From: Trifolium pratense
Lineage: Eukaryota > Streptophyta > Magnoliopsida > Fabales > Fabaceae
Assembly: GCF_020283565.1 (NCBI RefSeq)
Contig: NC_060063.1
Span: 39,270,635-39,334,634 of the forward strand
Length of the DNA: 64,000 bases
Reading direction: 5' to 3'
How positions within the stretch are numbered: position 1 is the stretch's first letter; every line of letters starts with the position of its first letter. Below are positions 52,957-63,691 of the stretch, piece after piece. A program made the translations under genes and the position numbers. Below the pieces are notes generated by a model that was not told the origin of the DNA, did not search any database, and saw nothing but the letters and a program-made list of their open reading frames with translations.

Positions 52957-52961
52957 AAAAG

Positions 52962-53170
52962 AGTACAAGCTGGGGGGGCAAGCCCAAACCCAACTATAAC
53001 AAACAAAATAACAAAGCAAGAGGAAAAAAAAACTAAGAAATTCTTAAGCGAGTACAACCAAAACGGTCCATGATGAAGTTATCATAAGCATAGTGAGGCA
53101 AAGATGACCCCCATTGAAAATCAACAATGGAGAGTCTGTGGCTAGCCAATTTGTCCACACACGAAAATAA
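52962..53170 (-). pseudogene. Non-LTR element remnant with RNase H-like C-terminus
   Basis: The minus strand near 53040-53160 reads, across frames, VDKLASHRLSIVDFQWG and FIMDRFGCTRLRIS, resembling the end of the RNase H-like domain after plant LINE reverse transcriptase. Next comes a G/T-rich 3' UTR (GGGTTTGGGCTTGCCCCCCC) and the insertion point of SIRE copy C; the last bases continue at 29295 and below. Confidence 0.4.
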
Positions 53171-53429
53171 AAACAAAAGCAAATATAATGGCAAAAGCAA
53201 AAACAAATAAAAATGACTCTTTCATAGTGCCACATGACTTATATTGATTGGGCCATGTGACACTCCGTTAGTTTTTAATAGTTTTGTAACAGTCAACTGA
53301 CAGCAGGGATTAATACCAAAAATCAGTGTAATTGCAAGGACCCAAACCCAACAATCTACAGGGACTAAGTACATATTTAAGCCTTATAAAATGATACAGT
53401 AACAAAGTTTGCAACTGACCTGTTTGTCT
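53171..53429. other. Non-coding stretch
   Basis: No gene. The part around 53330-53395 (AAGGACCC to GGGACTAAGTAC) looks like one half of a MITE of the kind complete at 61132-61403. Confidence 0.3.
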
Positions 53430-53885
53430 TTCTTACCAAATTTTCTTGAGTGTTTTTTTTTTTTTGTGATATGTTTGCCTTTCCCTTTCTAGCCAATTTC
53501 ACATTCCAAAATTTAGGTTGTTTATTACTCTTATTCGAGCATTCTCGATCTTCTTTATTGCTTTTGCTTCAGCATTTTCAATTGATATGGATACGTGACA
53601 CATTCCAATTGATTCCTCATCCATATGCATTTTAGCCAACATGTGTTATTTTGTTGGACTCCTCATAAACTTTGGATAGAAAAGTGTAACATTCATGAGT
53701 TTTAGATGCTCTGTTAGTTAATTTAACCATCTGAGGACATAAATCATTGTATCACTTCATGAAATGAGTTTTTATGTCCAAATCAATATGGCGTCCTTTC
53801 CAATCTTGATTACTTCCCGACCTTGCATCTCTTATCCATCTCGAGTTTACGGTATGAAGGAATTAACTTAATATTCATCGCATCC
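53430..53885 (-). pseudogene. FAR1-like pseudogene, 3' piece
   Basis: On the minus strand, across several frames, it matches the C-terminus of FAR1-related proteins: MNIKLIPSYR, a DWKGRHIDLDIKTHF-like stretch, CPQMVKLTNRASKTHE, and a tail with HVSISIENAEAK. Multiple frameshifts and stops. The first five bases (53881-53885, CATCC) are the target duplication of the solo LTR. Confidence 0.7.
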
Positions 53886-53974
53886 TGTCATACCCTAATT
53901 TTATCCTACCCATTTCACATGCACACTCTCCATCTCATTTTTTTTTTTTTTCATTATTCTCACGGTGGAGTCTA

Positions 53975-54768
53975 GGGTGAGGGCTTAATTAAGTCCCTCA
54001 CCGGTGTACCACTTAAAAAATACCGTCAGATTTTATCAATAGTTTAGATCTTTTTTTAGAAAGACGAGAACATATGTACACTCTCACACACAATTTTGCC
54101 CCTAATTTCCACACCTGAGTGACTGTGGCTTCTCTGACTGTGTACCAATCAACCAAGTGCCTTTCTTTTGGCAAACCAAATCTTTGGCCATAGCCGCATC
54201 ACAGATTTAATTGAAATTATGTAAAGGAAAACAACATTGATAATCAAGGTTTCCATCTGCTAGTATTTGACAAATCCAAGAGTTTCTCACAGGTTTTCCC
54301 AACTTCTTTCTACCCCTTTCTTTTAATCATCTGTCATTCAGGATATCATTTTTTCAATTTATCTCTAAAACTTATATACAGAATCGAAGGTATATCAAGA
54401 TCTAGTTTTTTTTTATCGGATAAGAACGACGGACAAAAAAATTGTCCTGAATCGAAACCCAGTTGAAGTTGAAATTGAATAAATTTCACATTGCTTTCTT
54501 TAAAGTTAGATTTAGATCTGGAGGAAAGTTGTCAGAAACTTTCGAGAATGACGGAAAACTGAGGCATAAAAGTTATTGAGGAACTCACGTTCACCGTGCT
54601 TCTATGCCTAAAGATGGAGAAGTTGACACAAAGTGAAAGAGTAAATGGAAAGGGGAGAGAGAGAGATAAAATCATGTGTGGTTGTGACTAATGAGATCTG
54701 TAGAGTTCTTTGATCTAATGGTCGAATTAAATGGTACACCGGTGAGGGACTTGATTGATCCCTCACCT
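53975..54768. mobile_element. TIR element nested in the solo LTR, ~794 bp
   Basis: About 35-bp inverted ends: GGTGAGGGCTTAATTAAG continuing to CCCTCACCGGTGTACC at the left (to 54010), and the inverse with a few mismatches at the right (from about 54733). Flanking TA on both sides could be a duplication, but superfamily and exact ends are uncertain. No transposase ORF. Confidence 0.6.
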
Positions 54769-54779
54769 TAGAAGTCACC

Positions 54780-54780
<1 letters not shown>

Positions 54781-54860
<80 letters not shown>
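54781..54860. repeat. ATT trinucleotide microsatellite, ~27 units
   Basis: An uninterrupted ATT array of 80 bp followed by an A-run. Confidence 0.97.
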
Positions 54861-54861
<1 letters not shown>

Positions 54862-55654
54862 AAAAAAACAAAAAAATGAAACAAGAAGGACAGAACACTG
54901 TAGCTAGCAGCACAGTGCACGTTCCCTTTCCTCCATGAACAGTGCTGCGCCTCTCCCTACCCTGCTGCTAGCCTCACTCTCTTTTTCAACTTTTCATCAA
55001 AACCATGCTCAATCTTCACCAAATTCACAAGCAAGCAGGAAAGACCAATCACTTCTTTTCTTCTTTTTAATACGTGCAATACCAATTGTTTTTCCAAACC
55101 ACACTTTAATCATAACTCAAATTAATCCATTGGACAAAGATGCATCAATTTTGTGTATAAGTATAGAGCAAAAATCAGAACAGAGGGAGGACGAATTGGA
55201 GAGAGGAGAAACTGAGAGAAAAGGCAGAGAAAACCATAATTTCACCCTTTTTTACCATTTTCAGCGCGTCATTGGCTCCCTCCCAAGTTTAAAACATGTC
55301 TGTTGGATCTGGTGAAAGGCTGAGATCTGTTTGATTATTGTAAAATCCAAGCCATCCGATGAATCAGATAGCTCAGATCGGTGAAGCCTATCGCGCACCC
55401 TGATCCTGATTACACGCTGAATCATTTTTGTTCTGCTTGTTTTTTTTGGACGAACTGGGCTGGGCTTGGTGTTGCAGCTTTGCTATTGCCTCACCCCCAG
55501 ACCCCAGTTTACACCCCAAGTGGCGGTTTATTTATTTTTTAGTGCTTATTCATATAAGTGCTTATTCAAATAAGAGCTTTTGTCTATACTTTGTTAGCTT
55601 GATTTGTTTCTTCTTCGTCTTGCTTAAATTTATTCAACACTTAATCAATAAATA

Positions 55655-55930
55655 GAATGAAAAAGGAAGGGACTGACGTATGACTTTCTCTACCCGAATG
55701 GTTTTGAGGCCCTGACGTATGACTCGTGTCTTGGACCATTCTCATTCTCAAACCTTAAAACACATAAAAAACATCTCTTAATCTTTTCTTTTGATTTCGT
55801 TAAATCAAACTAAAACGACTTAAGATTAAAAGAATGAAAAAGGAAGGGACTAACGTATGACTTTCTCTACCCGGATGGTTTCGAGGTCCTGACGTATGAC
55901 TCGTGTCTCGGACCATTCTCATTCTCAAAC
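55655..55930. repeat. Two 99-bp direct repeats, 177 bp apart
   Basis: Copies at 55655-55753 and 55832-55930 start GAATGAAAAAGGAAGGGACT and end CATTCTCATTCTCAAAC, with a handful of substitutions. They lie inside the Ogre-like solo LTR. Confidence 0.88.
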
Positions 55931-56044
55931 ATTTTCACAAAACTCATAAAATCAACTCAACACACTCAAACCTTTTTCACTGCCCTCGCGCGCAGTAAAA
56001 GTAAAACTCTTTTCATAAAACGGGTGACGTTTTCGTCATTTCTT

Positions 56045-56192
56045 CGTAACACAAACAACGCTTAAGCCTCCATCGTGCGAGCATACAAGCAGCGTTTAAA
56101 TACGAGAATGCCACATTCTCCGTAATACAAACAACGCTTAAGCCTCCATTGTGCGAGCATACAAGCAACGTTTAACTACGAGAATGCGACTT
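56045..56192. repeat. 76-bp tandem repeat, two units
   Basis: Units at 56045-56120 and from 56121 share CGTAACACAAACAACGCTTA-like starts and ACGAGAATGC-like ends. Inside the solo LTR. Confidence 0.85.
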
Positions 56193-56652
56193 AGACGTCA
56201 TGCGTCTAAAAACAACCAACCCACAAACATTTTTACCCTGAACTACGAAACCCTGATTTTTCTATTGCACCTGAGAATACGTAGGAGCAGGATTCAACAT
56301 CTTGTCGGGCATAATAATAAAAATCAAACATTTTCCCCCATATCCATAATCATATTAATGATAATAATAAAAAACTTTCTCTATCGATGAAGCAAGAAAC
56401 AAGTAATCCAACAAACATTAAAAAACACATTAAAGCAAACAAATAATTTCCCTCTAAAAGGTTCCCGTTGAGTACAACGGATGCGAGGGGTGTTAATACC
56501 TTCCCCTCACATAACCAACTCCCGAACCCTTTTTCTCTCCCCTCAAGGTTTTCTCGATATTTTCCTTTCCCTTCTTTGGGATAAATAAAATTCGGTGGCG
56601 ACTCTGTTATTTTCGAGTGTTTACACTCGATGATATTTTTCGCGCCGCGACA

Positions 56653-57491
56653 CATCCAAAAATTTCAAAGCATGACTGCATAAAATGTCATGTGTCTCAA
56701 ATTTACGACAATTACAAGCAACATTTTGATCCTCAAAATTCCCTATCACTTTCCGCTCCTTATTATCATCATCATCATCATCATAGTTTATAACAATATA
56801 CAACGTGTCATTCCAAATCTTTATGCAAGTGCCTAAAAATTCAACATATTCCTCTTGGAATTCCTCAAATATTTTTGGAGTGTAAATGTTGCCCGCTTGA
56901 ACAAGCATATGAGCCTTCTTTATTTTCAACTTGGGAAGTTTATGTCTTGACTCAAAATCGGCTTCTGACTCATTGTTTCTTTTTCCATTTACAACCCTTT
57001 CAAAGTGTGTGAAAATTGAACTAAATTTAAATCCGACTTCAAATGATTTTTCAAATCAGCATTGAATCTCTCACTTGATTGAGTATATCTCATACCTGCA
57101 GTGAAAGGTTTTTGAACATCAGCCCATGCCCATTTTTCCTTCACACGAAAAATTGAATGTAGCCATGAATCATCGAAAAATTTATGCTAAAGAAGTAAAA
57201 CATTCCACGCGTTCAGAAATTCATCTTCTTCTTCATGTAGATCATTGCATGCTTCAAAATCCGAGTTAAATTATGAACTCTTTTGATATAGATGGTTCAC
57301 ATGCATTAGGGCATTTTCTCTTATATGCCAGGTGCATAGTCCATGAAACGTTTCAGGCATAACTAGAGAAATAACATTAACCATTGTTACATCTTGATCT
57401 GTTAAAATGGTTTTAGGCCTTTTTTTTTTCACTCATTGCTTTGAGAAAAGTTTCAAATAACCATTGAAAAAAATGAATTGTTTCATGATAG
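56653..57491 (-). pseudogene. FAR1-like pseudogene, central piece
   Basis: Minus strand. From the hAT junction it reads FFQWLFETFLKAMSEKK, TILTDQDVTMVNVISLVMPE and FHGLCTWHIRENALMHVNHL, the MULE transposase region of FAR1/FRS proteins. After several stops come KEKWAWADVQKPFTAGMRYT, then KKAHMLVQAGNIYTPKIFEE and the SWIM zinc finger CNCRKFETHDILCSH. FAR1-related proteins are domesticated MULE transposases acting as transcription regulators; this copy cannot make one. Confidence 0.85.
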
Positions 57492-58270
57492 TATAGGTGT
57501 ACATGGATTGGGCAAATCCGGTCGATCCGGTCAAACTCATCCAATCCAACCATAAAAAGTGGGTTTGGTAGGGCATGTGAGTGTATATGGATTTTAAAAG
57601 TGAAAAATCCATAAAAAAGTTTGGCTTCCGGGTAAAACCGGACCAAATCCACAAAACCCACTAGTGTTATGTTTTTTGAAATATTTTTATGAAAATACTA
57701 AAGATTTTGCCATTTATCATTAAATATTTTTATATTGAAAATAAGTTATACTATTTTTTAAGAAAATAAAAAGATTGAATAATTTTTATAAACAAATATG
57801 ATAATTTATCGCACTATTTTAAAAAAATAAATAAGAATATTGAATAATTTTCATAAACAAATATGATGACTCTTCGTTTAGTCATTTGATATTTAAAAAA
57901 GAAAAAAAAAATCATTTGGATAACACATTATCCAACCCGTAAATTAGTGGATATACACAAAAAATAGGTGATTATTTTTTATATTGAAACAAAGTTACAC
58001 TATTTTTTTAAAAAAAAAACAATAAAATACATATAGTTGAGTTATTTTTATGAAGAAATATGATGATTCGACATTTATATTTTTAATATAAAAAAATAGA
58101 AAAATAATTCGGGTAACCCATTACCCAACCCAATCCAACCCGAAAATTAGTGGGTTTAACCAACTCGGCCCAATGTTATAACGTGTGGTTGACCCAATCC
58201 AGAGTACCTTATGTGGTTCGGGTTTTGGTTTTGGCCAAACTCAACCATATCCGGTCCACGTACACCCCTA
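57492..58270. mobile_element. Non-autonomous hAT-type element, 779 bp
   Basis: The ends are TATAGGTGTAC and GTACACCCCTA (two mismatches when inverted), flanked by a perfect 8-bp duplication CATGATAG at 57484-57491 and 58271-58278. Subterminal CCGGT and CCAATCC-type repeats, AT-rich core, no ORF. Inserted into the transposase domain of the FAR1-like pseudogene. Confidence 0.82.
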
Positions 58271-58800
58271 CATGATAGAGCTAGTAATGTTGCCCCGAAA
58301 ACAATTGTTTGTCTGGAATTATTAAGTACAACAAGTACTCTCAATGATCGATAATCCTTATTTGTCTTGTATGTTGTATCAAAAGTGACGACATCACCAA
58401 AATATCCATAATCGTTTATCATTTGTGCATCCGCCCAAAATATATTTGTTATTATTTGATCTTCGACATCCATTTGAAAGTAATAAAAGAATGAAGGATT
58501 TTCACTTTGTACTTTGAAATACATCAACAATGCACCTACTTCATCATCCCTTGATGAGTGATTCCTTTTAGCTCGAAGGTAATTCTTATGGTCTTGTCTT
58601 GTATAACCAACAATGTCTATTCCACCAACTTTGCTTGGACACATACGCATGAAAATCTTTTGGTTTTAAGCATGATTCATCAGCCAACACGATTTGTGAT
58701 GCTTGTGACAAATATGCGTCGATGAGAGTGAATCATATGAACATACCCTGGTGGTTGAAGAGGGTGATTATGTTCAGCTACGAAGTCGACAACCTCTTAT
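58271..58800 (-). pseudogene. FAR1-like pseudogene, 5' piece
   Basis: Minus strand. An exon-like start near 58800 reads VVDFVAEHNHPLQPPGYVHM, the end of the FAR1 DNA-binding domain. After a frameshift come GGIDIVGYTRQDHKNYLRAK, EVGALLMYFKVQSENPSFFY and FWADAQMINDYGYFGDVVTF, with DTTYKTNKDYRSLRV of the MULE transposase core. The reading frame 58156-58650 covers most of it and runs into the hAT element. Confidence 0.85.
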
Positions 58801-59797
58801 TTTCAAGCTAAGAAAACAAGGCACCTACACCATAAAAGAAGCAAGTAGGAAATAAAAACAGCAAATGAATTAGAAAAAGCTTGCATCCCCCAAACTGATA
58901 TAGCAACACACTATGCAAACAAAGACCACTCTAAAGAATGAGAAATGAGTTTTAAGTTAAACTGGGTTCCAACGAGAATTATCGAATTTCTTACCCATGG
59001 CATGACAAGCAAATGGTGCACGACCATAACATGTTTTCTGCATGTTGCCCACAACTCATGGTATGTCGAGACAACGGTGACAGTCGAGACAACAGTAACA
59101 CATGAGCGCAGTGGTGAAACAACACAATAGTATTATGTCTAATTATTAATATTGCCACTTATTATAAATAGCATTAATAATACTCTTTTTTTTTAGCAAA
59201 TACTCTTTTTTTTTATCAAAGCAGAAACATAATATTGCCATTGATTATCAGTAATTTTCTTTTTGAAGCACAGTCCATATTTATCACTATTAATTAATAT
59301 TATCATTGTTATTATTTTTTTTGTGCACGTCAAAATAAAGTGGTGATAAATTGATAATGTAAATATGAGGGAAAGAGGGAACGGTTATTAGTAGTGGGGT
59401 AGCACGTTCTCCATAAAAATTAATTGCAACCGCCGGGAACAAAAATTTCCCACCCCTATTAGAGGGGAGTAGAAAGCCAGGCTACGTGGGTAAAATTCTT
59501 TCCCTGGTATGAGTTTTTCCTGGGAACATTTTTTAATTCCTTTGTAACAAACATGGGAATTTTTATTTCCAACATTAGATTCCCAGGAAAATGTTTAGTA
59601 TCCATGAAACAAACACCCCCTAAGGTGTTGTTGGTAAGGAGTGGAAGAGTTTGTAAAGAGTAATGGAAAGGGAGGATCAAGAGAATGGTGAAGACGTACT
59701 GGAAAGTGGTTACTAATTTTCCCTTCCCTCCAAAACCGATTCATTGAATTATTTATTATTTATATTTATTAAATTGTAAACGGTTTAAGGCAAAAAT
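58801..59797. other. Non-coding stretch
   Basis: No gene recognised. A sequence ending ACAAACACCCCCTAAGG near 59604-59624 resembles one end of a TIR element whose other end I did not find. CCCAGGAAAATGTTTAG and TTCCTGGGAACATTTT near 59515-59595 form a loose inverted pair. Confidence 0.35.
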
Positions 59798-60019
59798 AAA
59801 TCTAAACCATTGACTTAGTTTAGTGTCACATGTCATTCAATTGAGCAAAGAAATGTTGATTCCCATTTTCTTAAGAAATGGAGAGGATGCGTCAAAAAAG
59901 AAATGGAGAAAATCTGAACGCGTCCAGATCACCTTCATTTTCCTATCCTCCATTTTTGTCCAGTCTATTGATTAGATACATGACATGTGATAGAAACAAA
60001 ATTCAATGGTTCAGATTTT
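59798..60019. repeat. Inverted repeat, MITE-like
   Basis: AAATCTAAACCATTGAC with CACATGTCAT nearby at the left is matched by the inverted ACATGACATGTGAT and CAATGGTTCAGATTTT at the right. Target duplication not resolved. Confidence 0.4.
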
Positions 60020-60021
60020 AA

Positions 60022-60410
60022 ATTGAACAAAGTATTTGTTCGGTAAATTCTATTATGGACCACTTCATCGAGTGGTCCAGAAGTTGTCTATGGTGGACCA
60101 GTCATGAATAACATTATAACGAATATGAATTTTACAAAATTCACTGTTGGATTGAAAGTTTATATCATTTATATCATCCATAGAAAAATTGAAAATAATT
60201 TGATATGTTATTGAGACCCATTAAAATTAACGGTTTATTAAATACCGTAAATTTTGATGGGTCTCAATAACATATAAAATAATTTTAATTTTTCTAAATT
60301 TTTTATGGATGATGTATATAATATAAATTTTCAATCTAACGATATATAAAATTCGTATTCGATAGATCACTTATCCATAGTGGATCATCTTCACATATTT
60401 GTTCAATTCA
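60022..60410. repeat. Long foldback (palindromic) element
   Basis: The two arms meet near 60235. GAGACCCATTAAAATTAACGG is inverted as TAAATTTTGATGGGTCTC. The outer arms (AATTGAACAAAGTATTTG and inverted CATATTTGTTCAATTC, plus GGACCAC/GGATCA) also pair imperfectly. A foldback MITE is likely. Confidence 0.7.
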
Positions 60411-60900
60411 ATAATAATTTTTTTTTACATAGAATTCAATAATAAAATAAGAGGCCTGTTCTTGTACAAAAAAAAATAAAAAATAAGAGGTCTGTTCTTG
60501 ACCCAAAAAATAAAAATAAGAGGCCTGTTCTTCCTTCTTCCTTGCAAGTTGCAACCAACATTCACGGTTCCTCTTCTTCGCGTGATACAACGCCCGTGCT
60601 CCTCCGCTCTTCGTCCGCCCCATCGTCGTTTCTCCGCCGTCCTTGTGCTGCCATTTAAGCTTCTGCACTTTTTTCTGCATTTTGAGTTTCGTGCTCCTAA
60701 CCCTACTTCATCGAGAGCAGTTTGCTTCTCCTCACGCCTCATCTGCTAACTCAATTTTTGGGGAAAGATTTATGCAATTATTTCTTGTTATTGAAGAACA
60801 ATTTTGAGAAAAATCACATAATCAAAATAGTGAAATTGAAAAGCAATGATATCTTTTCCAGTATAGCTAAGCGGCATAACACTATTGAAACTGAGAAGAT
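60411..60900. other. Short tandem repeat and possible leader of the coiled-coil gene
   Basis: AATAAGAGGCCTGTTCTT-like units occur three times at about 60445-60535. The remainder is a CT-rich stretch (60540-60720) that could be a 5' leader for the exon at 60901, without proof. Confidence 0.35.
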
Positions 60901-61078
60901 GTCTCTGCGGATAAAGGCGGTGGTGGATAAATTCGTTGAGGAGTTGAAAGAAGCATTGGATGCTGATATTCAGGATAGGATCATGAAGGATAGAGAGATG
61001 CAAAGTTACATCCAAGAACGTGAGCGTGAGGTTGCCGAGCGTGAAGCTGCTTGGAAAGCTGATCTTTCTCGTCGCGAG
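60901..61078 (+). pseudogene. Coiled-coil plant gene fragment, upstream exon
   Basis: It reads VVDKFVEELKEALDADIQD, then MQSYIQEREREVAEREAAW and LSRRE, and ends GCGAG before a GT donor at 61079. Strongly charged and helical, so a coiled coil. I recognise the sequence as part of a conserved, uncharacterised plant protein family but cannot name it. Upstream coding sequence expected for the family is absent or out of frame, so this is a partial copy. The next exon is at 62743, with a MITE in the intron. Confidence 0.5.
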
Positions 61079-61131
61079 GTACCCTATTTGCTTCATTCAA
61101 ACTCTTAATTTCGTTTTATTTTCAAAAAAAA

Positions 61132-61403
61132 TTAGGCTTAACTAAACATGGGTCCTTACATTTATTTTAGGTTAAAATCAATTTGGTCCCTTACATGTAT
61201 CAATTTAGTTCTTTTCGTTTTTGTTACTAACACCATTTGAACTATACACGTGTCAGTGTGTTGTCCATGTGTCTCTCCACACATGCAACTGCCACATGTG
61301 ACAAAACTGACGGAAATGACTAACCGATGCAAACTTTAAAAACGTAAGAGACCAAATTCAAACAAAAAATAAACATAATGGACCAAATGTGTAGTTAAGC
61401 TAA
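61132..61403. mobile_element. MITE in the intron of the coiled-coil fragment, ~272 bp
   Basis: Ends TTAGGCTTAACTAAACATG and inverted TGTGTAGTTAAGCTAA with few mismatches. Internal GGTCC near both ends and paired ACGTGTCAGTGTG / CACATGTGACAAAAC motifs. Target duplication uncertain. Confidence 0.6.
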
Positions 61404-62742
61404 AAAATTGATATGTTAGATGCGGGTACGGGGTACGGTGTATGGGCATAAATTAAGGTACGGGTATGTACCCAATATTGTAGTCTCCCTTAAATGGAGT
61501 ACCCGTGCATCATAGCTTTTGGATGTTGGCTATGATTTTTTGTCATTTATATCTAGTAGAATTTTTTGTTATTTTACCAGTGCTTATGTATCCGTCTCTA
61601 GTGTCCATGTTCAAGCCTCTATCTATGCTTCAAGCAATAGTAATGTGATGTATGTCCTATATTTGGTCTAGATGTTGCACACTTTTTATTTCTGAATGTT
61701 GAGCTTACTGACACTCCACGACTGAGAAATTATTGTATACTAGATGGAATGATGAATTTCTTCTTTAGGAGAATACTTAAGATCATCAAATTAATGAGGT
61801 TAACAGTACCGCTAGTTTAAGTGAACTGCTTCTGAAATTTAAGAGAAAGAAAAGTGACTTTTACTTACTGGACATTTTAGGCAAAAAATGATTATATAAC
61901 AATCACAATCTAGAAAAAGAAGCCTTGTAGCAGTAGTATAGTCCCGACAAATTTTCCCACTAAGTATTTTTTTTTTTTACTGCCATTGGAGTGGTGACTG
62001 AACATAGTGGAACAAATCAAGATATAAACAAAATGCCCTTGAAATTTGAAGTTACAGATAACAAGTATAACTGAAACAACTGGTTCATGATTGCAAGAAA
62101 CAAAATAAATAAGTATTATAAAAAGGGTCTTGCTGACAAGTGTCCCCGGACACTCTTTAAGCATTTCACCTAAAGAAACTTTTTATTTAAAAAGTTAAAT
62201 ATTACATTTTTCAATGAGTTGACTTTACAAATTTTCATAAAAATTCTATAAAAATTTACTATTTAAGGTTTTAAAGTGTGTCCCGGGAGCACTCGATAGC
62301 ATTTGCCTTAGAAAATATGACTGTAAAAGTTAAATAGTGACATGGCCAGACTTTGAATCTGAATTATGCCCTGAGTAAGTATTGTATCTCCGGTTGAATT
62401 TCCTTACCATTTGTATTTTGTTGCAGTGATTGGTATTTGTTTTAGTGCATTCAATTTATAAGACGCCGCCAAATGCAGCTTTCAGAAAAATTATTTTTCT
62501 CTTTAGGTTAGAGTTATATTTTCCTGGCACGAGTCCATAATACTTTTGATGTTTTGCATAGTAACTGGTTTCACACACGATATGGGGAACCACTTTTTTA
62601 TATTTACTGATTTGTCCTATATTACCGGTGAAGCAAAAATATGCGGCATCAAACTTGGAATTCTAACAATATTTTCATTTATCATCTTGCTGTCACCAAA
62701 AACTAAATTGATTCCGGTGTCATCATATTTTCAATTTTGCAG
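61404..62742 (+). other. Intron of the coiled-coil fragment
   Basis: AT-rich, no gene. It ends with TTTTGCAG before the exon at 62743. It contains a small TIR-like repeat (62122-62311). Confidence 0.45.
62122..62311. mobile_element. Small MITE-like inverted repeat, ~190 bp
   Basis: GTGTCCCCGGACACTCTTTAA at the left pairs with TTAAAGTGTGTCCCGGGAGCA at the right, inverted. AT-rich centre. Exact ends uncertain. Confidence 0.5.
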
Positions 62743-62915
62743 GCAGAGATTTTTAGACAAGAAGCAAGGCTGAAGATGGAGAGAGATAATCTTGAGAAAG
62801 AGAAAAGTGTCTTAATGGGGACTGCATCAAATCAAGATAACCAAGACGGAGCTCTTGAAATTATAGTAAGTGTGAAAAATACCGTTGTCTCAGATTTGCC
62901 AAGGCAAAAAAATAA
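62743..62915 (+). pseudogene. Coiled-coil plant gene fragment, last exon, frameshifted
   Basis: It follows a CAG acceptor in the phase left by the exon at 60901-61078 and reads AEIFRQEARLKMERDNLEKE, VLMGTASNQDNQDGALEI. At about 62872 the frame breaks: the family's C-terminal EKYRCLRFAKAKK followed by TAA (62913-62915) is encoded in another frame, consistent with loss of one base. The gene copy is therefore probably dead, unless GTAAGT at 62866 is used as a donor. Confidence 0.55.
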
Positions 62916-63262
62916 GACTTTGCTGGGGTGACATTAAGCTAAAGTACTTTCTTCACTCCTCCCTTCCCCTAAAAGAGGGTTGTTCCTGCCGATCGAGGCT
63001 CGCTTTGAAACTCCTAGCTCAATTAATGTACATCTAGGAACATGAATCAAAATTTAATTGTTTAGTTGTGGTTTATTATTCATGTCAGATTTGACAGAAG
63101 TGTAATTACTTCCTCAATTTTTTTATACGATTTTTTCCTGTGATGATGTCAATAACTTTGTTTAGCTTAAACTGTTTAAAAAATTTACCAGTTTAATTTT
63201 CTGCAAAAAGTTCTTGTAATCTTTTGTAGAAAAAATACATAGCATAACTTATTAACATCAAA
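62916..63262. other. Non-coding stretch between two gene fragments
   Basis: AT-rich 3'-flank-like DNA; no gene or repeat recognised. Confidence 0.4.
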
Positions 63263-63691
63263 CTAAAAATTGTACACAAAGTTACAATACTTATTCATGT
63301 TATTTCTGAGATTCAACATAATCATGATTGAAAACAACCCTGGAAAGGGTTGTTTTCCCCTAGGCCTTAAAGTAGCATCAACTTTAAGTATTCCTTCAGA
63401 TTCATCAATGTTAAGCAAATCTAACTGAGATTGCAGAAGAGATGTAGGCATATAATGTTTTCCTTCAGCAGGAATATCCAATAAAATGAAGTTAACAGCA
63501 CTTGCATGACTCTCCAATTTATAATCAGGGTCACCTGATCTAAGTATTTCTCTATATTGCATCTTCAATGCAGAGCAACCAAGAATCAAACCCTTTTTTA
63601 TTAATTAAGGATTCTTTTATTGCATCTCTCAGTGATTCAAGCCATGGCATCCTGTCTTCATCTGTAAGTGGGATTTCCATGCTCATCTTGT
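63263..63691 (-). pseudogene. Gluconokinase-like exon, broken
   Basis: Minus strand. An acceptor AACAG precedes DKMSMEIPLTDEDRMPWLES and LRDAIKESLI, the segment after the substrate loop in plant gluconokinases (gluconate to 6-phosphogluconate). At an A-run near 63592-63598 the frame changes; the continuation is LGCSALKMQYREILRSGD, then SLLQSQLDLLNIDESEGILK and VDATL. Between LLDIPAE and GKHYMP about a dozen residues usual in the family are missing. The P-loop exons are not in the window. A frameshift plus a deletion make this a pseudogene fragment. Confidence 0.75.

Larger units (their letters stand above)
53886..56652. repeat. Ogre/Tat-like Ty3/Gypsy solo LTR, 2767 bp with inserts
   Basis: It starts TGTCATACCCTAATTTT, as legume Ogre-type LTRs do, and ends TTTTTCGCGCCGCGACA. 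A perfect duplication CATCC lies at 53881-53885 and 56653-56657. It contains the GGTGGCGACTCTG segment near 56594 seen near the ends of such LTRs. No internal coding region or second LTR is present. Inside are a TIR element (53975-54768), a long ATTn array and two repeat sets. It interrupts the FAR1-like pseudogene. Confidence 0.8.

Noticed and set aside
60408..60742. Overlapping minus-strand ORFs rich in Arg and aromatic residues
   Set aside because: Generated by the AATAAGAGGCCTGTTCTT tandem repeat and a CT-rich leader-like stretch.
60901..63691. Helitron capture of the gene fragments
   Set aside because: I looked for a CTRR end with a preceding hairpin and a TC start and found no convincing pair, so it is kept only as a hypothesis.
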